Shown piece by piece: positions 8,301 through 8,679 of a DNA stretch of 8,679 nt. The translations under genes and the position numbers were made by a program. The DNA is from Oscillospiraceae bacterium (GTDB taxonomy: Bacteria; Bacillota; Clostridia; Oscillospirales; Oscillospiraceae): assembly GCA_016290695.1 (NCBI GenBank), contig JAEEUX010000096.1:1-8679 (forward strand), given 5' to 3'. Under the pieces are notes generated by a model. It saw nothing but the letters and a program-made list of their open reading frames with translations, had not been told where the DNA came from and did no database searches. Each line of letters begins with the position of its first letter. The first letter of the stretch is position 1.

Positions 8301-8480
8301 CAGCCTCTCTCTGTCCGACTCCGGAACGTAACGATTAACAAATAGGTACAGCAAATCGCTGTAGTTATACTCGTGCATGGGCTCATAATATTTTGTTTTA
8401 TCCCATATCTCGTTCTGGAAAAGGAATAAAGTACCCTTTTCCAGATCAATTTCAATGGCAATCTTTTTGTTTGAATACAT
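5343..8480 (-). CDS. Membrane GGDEF protein with Cache-like sensor and degenerate GGDEF-EAL tail; probable diguanylate cyclase
   Basis: This 1045-residue membrane protein probably makes c-di-GMP from two GTP. Residues about 1-118 resemble a PAS fold (VPESDRERL, 52-60). Residues 125-285 are a complete GGDEF domain: DPLTHLLNR (133-141), DIDNFKSIND (165-174), RFGGDEF (204-210) and SIGVSLYP (248-255). The inhibitory RxxD site is absent, with PPKA at 197-200. A membrane helix (309-332) leads to an extracytoplasmic domain (333-584) resembling a double Cache sensor: a long leading helix, a mid-domain SSDG turn (499-502) and six cysteines. A second helix (585-608) is followed by basic residues (NRLKRGKWKR). 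The cytoplasmic tail has a decayed GGDEF domain (PGAKF at 699-703) and a decayed EAL domain (795-1045). In the latter EAL reads AAV, DDFGTG is lost, and the AEG motif is ADG; little beyond K969 and D971 remains. The start has GGAG eight bases upstream. The upstream 200 bases show no clear promoter. Cyclase activity and the sensor class are inferred. Confidence 0.92.
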   Translation of the reverse strand: MYSNKKIAIEIDLEKGTLFLFQNEIWDKTKYYEPMHEYNYSDLLYLFVNRYVPESDRERLRETLSLSAIKKHFAENGSTLYSEFLMNITEERVPVLYQVTLLSPVNGKCRGIIEQSEDSDKPNESMSFNAEHDPLTHLLNRNAFDKAVKRALSEENARGAFYMLDIDNFKSINDRFGHTMGDAMLKKTADWMTAILPPKAIIGRFGGDEFVAYVPFEDGDTEQTAKRYGEKIILTSKMVEEIPNFSCSIGVSLYPQHAATHPELFEKADQTLYFVKENGKGGCEIYNNSIPFIGSAVKHKKTGLFGAYRIELFIGTLILVAAASFIFLILAYFDTLDELTINEGSNYLVNMAESTLDETNSKLYTCQEQLHTVEKSIAFIGDHADYMNKLAFLESFENALGCTYIAMLDDSMSWHAPKSMRNLFLLTEYIADNPEAEYCYINFPDGKHQNCFAVLHHTENMVFDRYNINIIAALYFDSDISNILLGKEPMENASVAICSSDGTIEYKHSNCFLEDNVFSFLDELDVREYDTLDKIRLDFLNSEPGFLNFVYNGVRYEGYYQNLLQNGKMFFFYVKLDEINRYANKFLFITLSAFCAVIAFIFLALIGINRLKRGKWKRLKSIAYEDKISGMPTLVKFAEEYDKHLKKDKTPYAIVCVKISNMAYLNSYFGSHVADMLLKYISWMINWSLDENEMLAAVPGAKFFALLRRVEGKPVFRRVGDWLAGIDGGVHVMNRVCPAEIRAGIYNCDDSSEDFAQMLEKAEYALDEAIDNRNNTYVVSFDAAHEKEMNLKKQLSERIDGLIEYGHFKLMLAPYYSLSDGTLNSYAAVLQCQMDGEKIDFPSEYIQPERRTDIFCELSLYALERVCGDLTYLRDNGLKLHKIRCAFSPAVIDIDSYINRAASIILKYGAPKEFISVEVKAQEVHKYFERLEQLVPILNANGIDFLISCYTGQEAHVSEFAELKPKCIKLDASFFVGANIKDDAISRIKAICSAAAEYGIEIAADGVNHKPQADFLAKCGCSYAGGSCFSKAIPVEAVFENARNI

Positions 8481-8488
8481 TGAGCTTT

Positions 8489-8492
8489 CTCC
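8489..8492 (-). promoter_or_regulatory. Ribosome binding site of the membrane cyclase
   Basis: GGAG, extended as GGAGAAAG on the minus strand, lies eight bases before the ATG at 8480-8478 and supports that start. It sits only three bases after the TAG stop of the open frame that enters from the right edge. Confidence 0.7.
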
Positions 8493-8495
8493 ATA

Positions 8496-8679
8496 CTAAA
8501 TACTTTGCCCGGAATACCGTCTACGCAGCAGAACAATCACATAGAGGACAGGGCGAAGTTTTTCACGCGGCTTCTTTTTAGTGCCGAAAATTATTAGGGC
8601 AACACCGCATAATTCCGGCGCATAGATTGCGCCGTCAGGATTTTCGTCAGATTGTTCAAAAAACGCAGGTAATACTTTG
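8496..8679 (-). CDS. Possible 3' end of an unidentified upstream gene (partial)
   Basis: A leftward frame enters at the right edge (first whole codon at 8678) and stays open for 60 codons to a TAG at 8498-8496. This is 15 bases before the start of the membrane cyclase, which is normal operon spacing. The peptide has two short hydrophobic stretches (CGVALIIFG and PVLYVIVLL) separated by a basic run (KKKPREKLR), and ends RRRYSGQSI. I do not recognise a family. It lacks an internal Met, so any start lies outside the window. A short open frame like this can arise by chance, and a second minus frame is also open for 27 codons. The stretch also holds a perfect 7-base-pair hairpin (8616-8622 with 8628-8634, 5-base loop), so an intergenic repeat or leader region is a real alternative. 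Confidence 0.33.
   Translation of the reverse strand, partial: KVLPAFFEQSDENPDGAIYAPELCGVALIIFGTKKKPREKLRPVLYVIVLLRRRYSGQSI

Noticed and set aside
8499..8679. 9-base direct repeat (aatactttg at 8499-8507 and 8671-8679) flanking about 160 bases, as target-site duplication of a small mobile element
   Set aside because: The interior ends are not inverted repeats of each other, only a short gaacaatc inverted match is present, one copy touches the window edge, and a repeat of this length is not rare by chance.
1..8679. CRISPR array, tRNA, rRNA, insertion sequence or phage genes
   Set aside because: I saw no regularly spaced repeats, no tRNA-like or rRNA segment, and no transposase, integrase or structural phage motif on either strand.

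Overview
The window reads as a piece of a Clostridia (Bacillota) chromosome, most plausibly a gut-type Oscillospiraceae or Lachnospiraceae relative. This is inferred from the moderate GC content, AGGAG-type ribosome binding sites, a TTGCCA-17-TATAAT promoter and strong hairpin-plus-T terminators. The very large, many-domain cyclic-di-GMP proteins fit as well. No marker gene fixes the species.

Layout. Bases 1-373 hold no convincing gene. They contain several imperfect hairpins, a strong rightward terminator (200-231) and a sigma-A-type promoter (298-326). The promoter leads into a 419-residue, 12-helix major facilitator transporter at 374-1633 (+). The transporter is convergent with a leftward block, and a shared bidirectional terminator (1655-1690) separates them. 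The leftward block, in order of transcription, is a possible 3' end of an unidentified upstream gene (8496-8679), a 1045-residue membrane GGDEF protein (5343-8480) and a 1177-residue soluble REC-GGDEF-EAL-PAS-PAS-PAS-GGDEF protein (1718-5251). A hairpin with a short T-run sits between the last two genes.

How the genes may work together. The two large proteins look like an opposing pair for the second messenger c-di-GMP. The membrane protein has one GGDEF domain with every diagnostic motif, so it is probably a diguanylate cyclase. It also carries an extracytoplasmic Cache-like sensor and a C-terminal GGDEF-EAL tail whose catalytic residues are nearly all gone. The soluble protein has one EAL domain with the full catalytic set, so it is probably a phosphodiesterase. 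Both of its GGDEF domains are degenerate, and its receiver domain has alanine where the phosphorylated aspartate should be. One degenerate GGDEF domain keeps an RxxD c-di-GMP-binding site. The most interesting reading is a maker/breaker module in which each protein keeps one active site and uses decayed copies as sensors or scaffolds. Enzyme activities and direct interaction are inferred, not shown.
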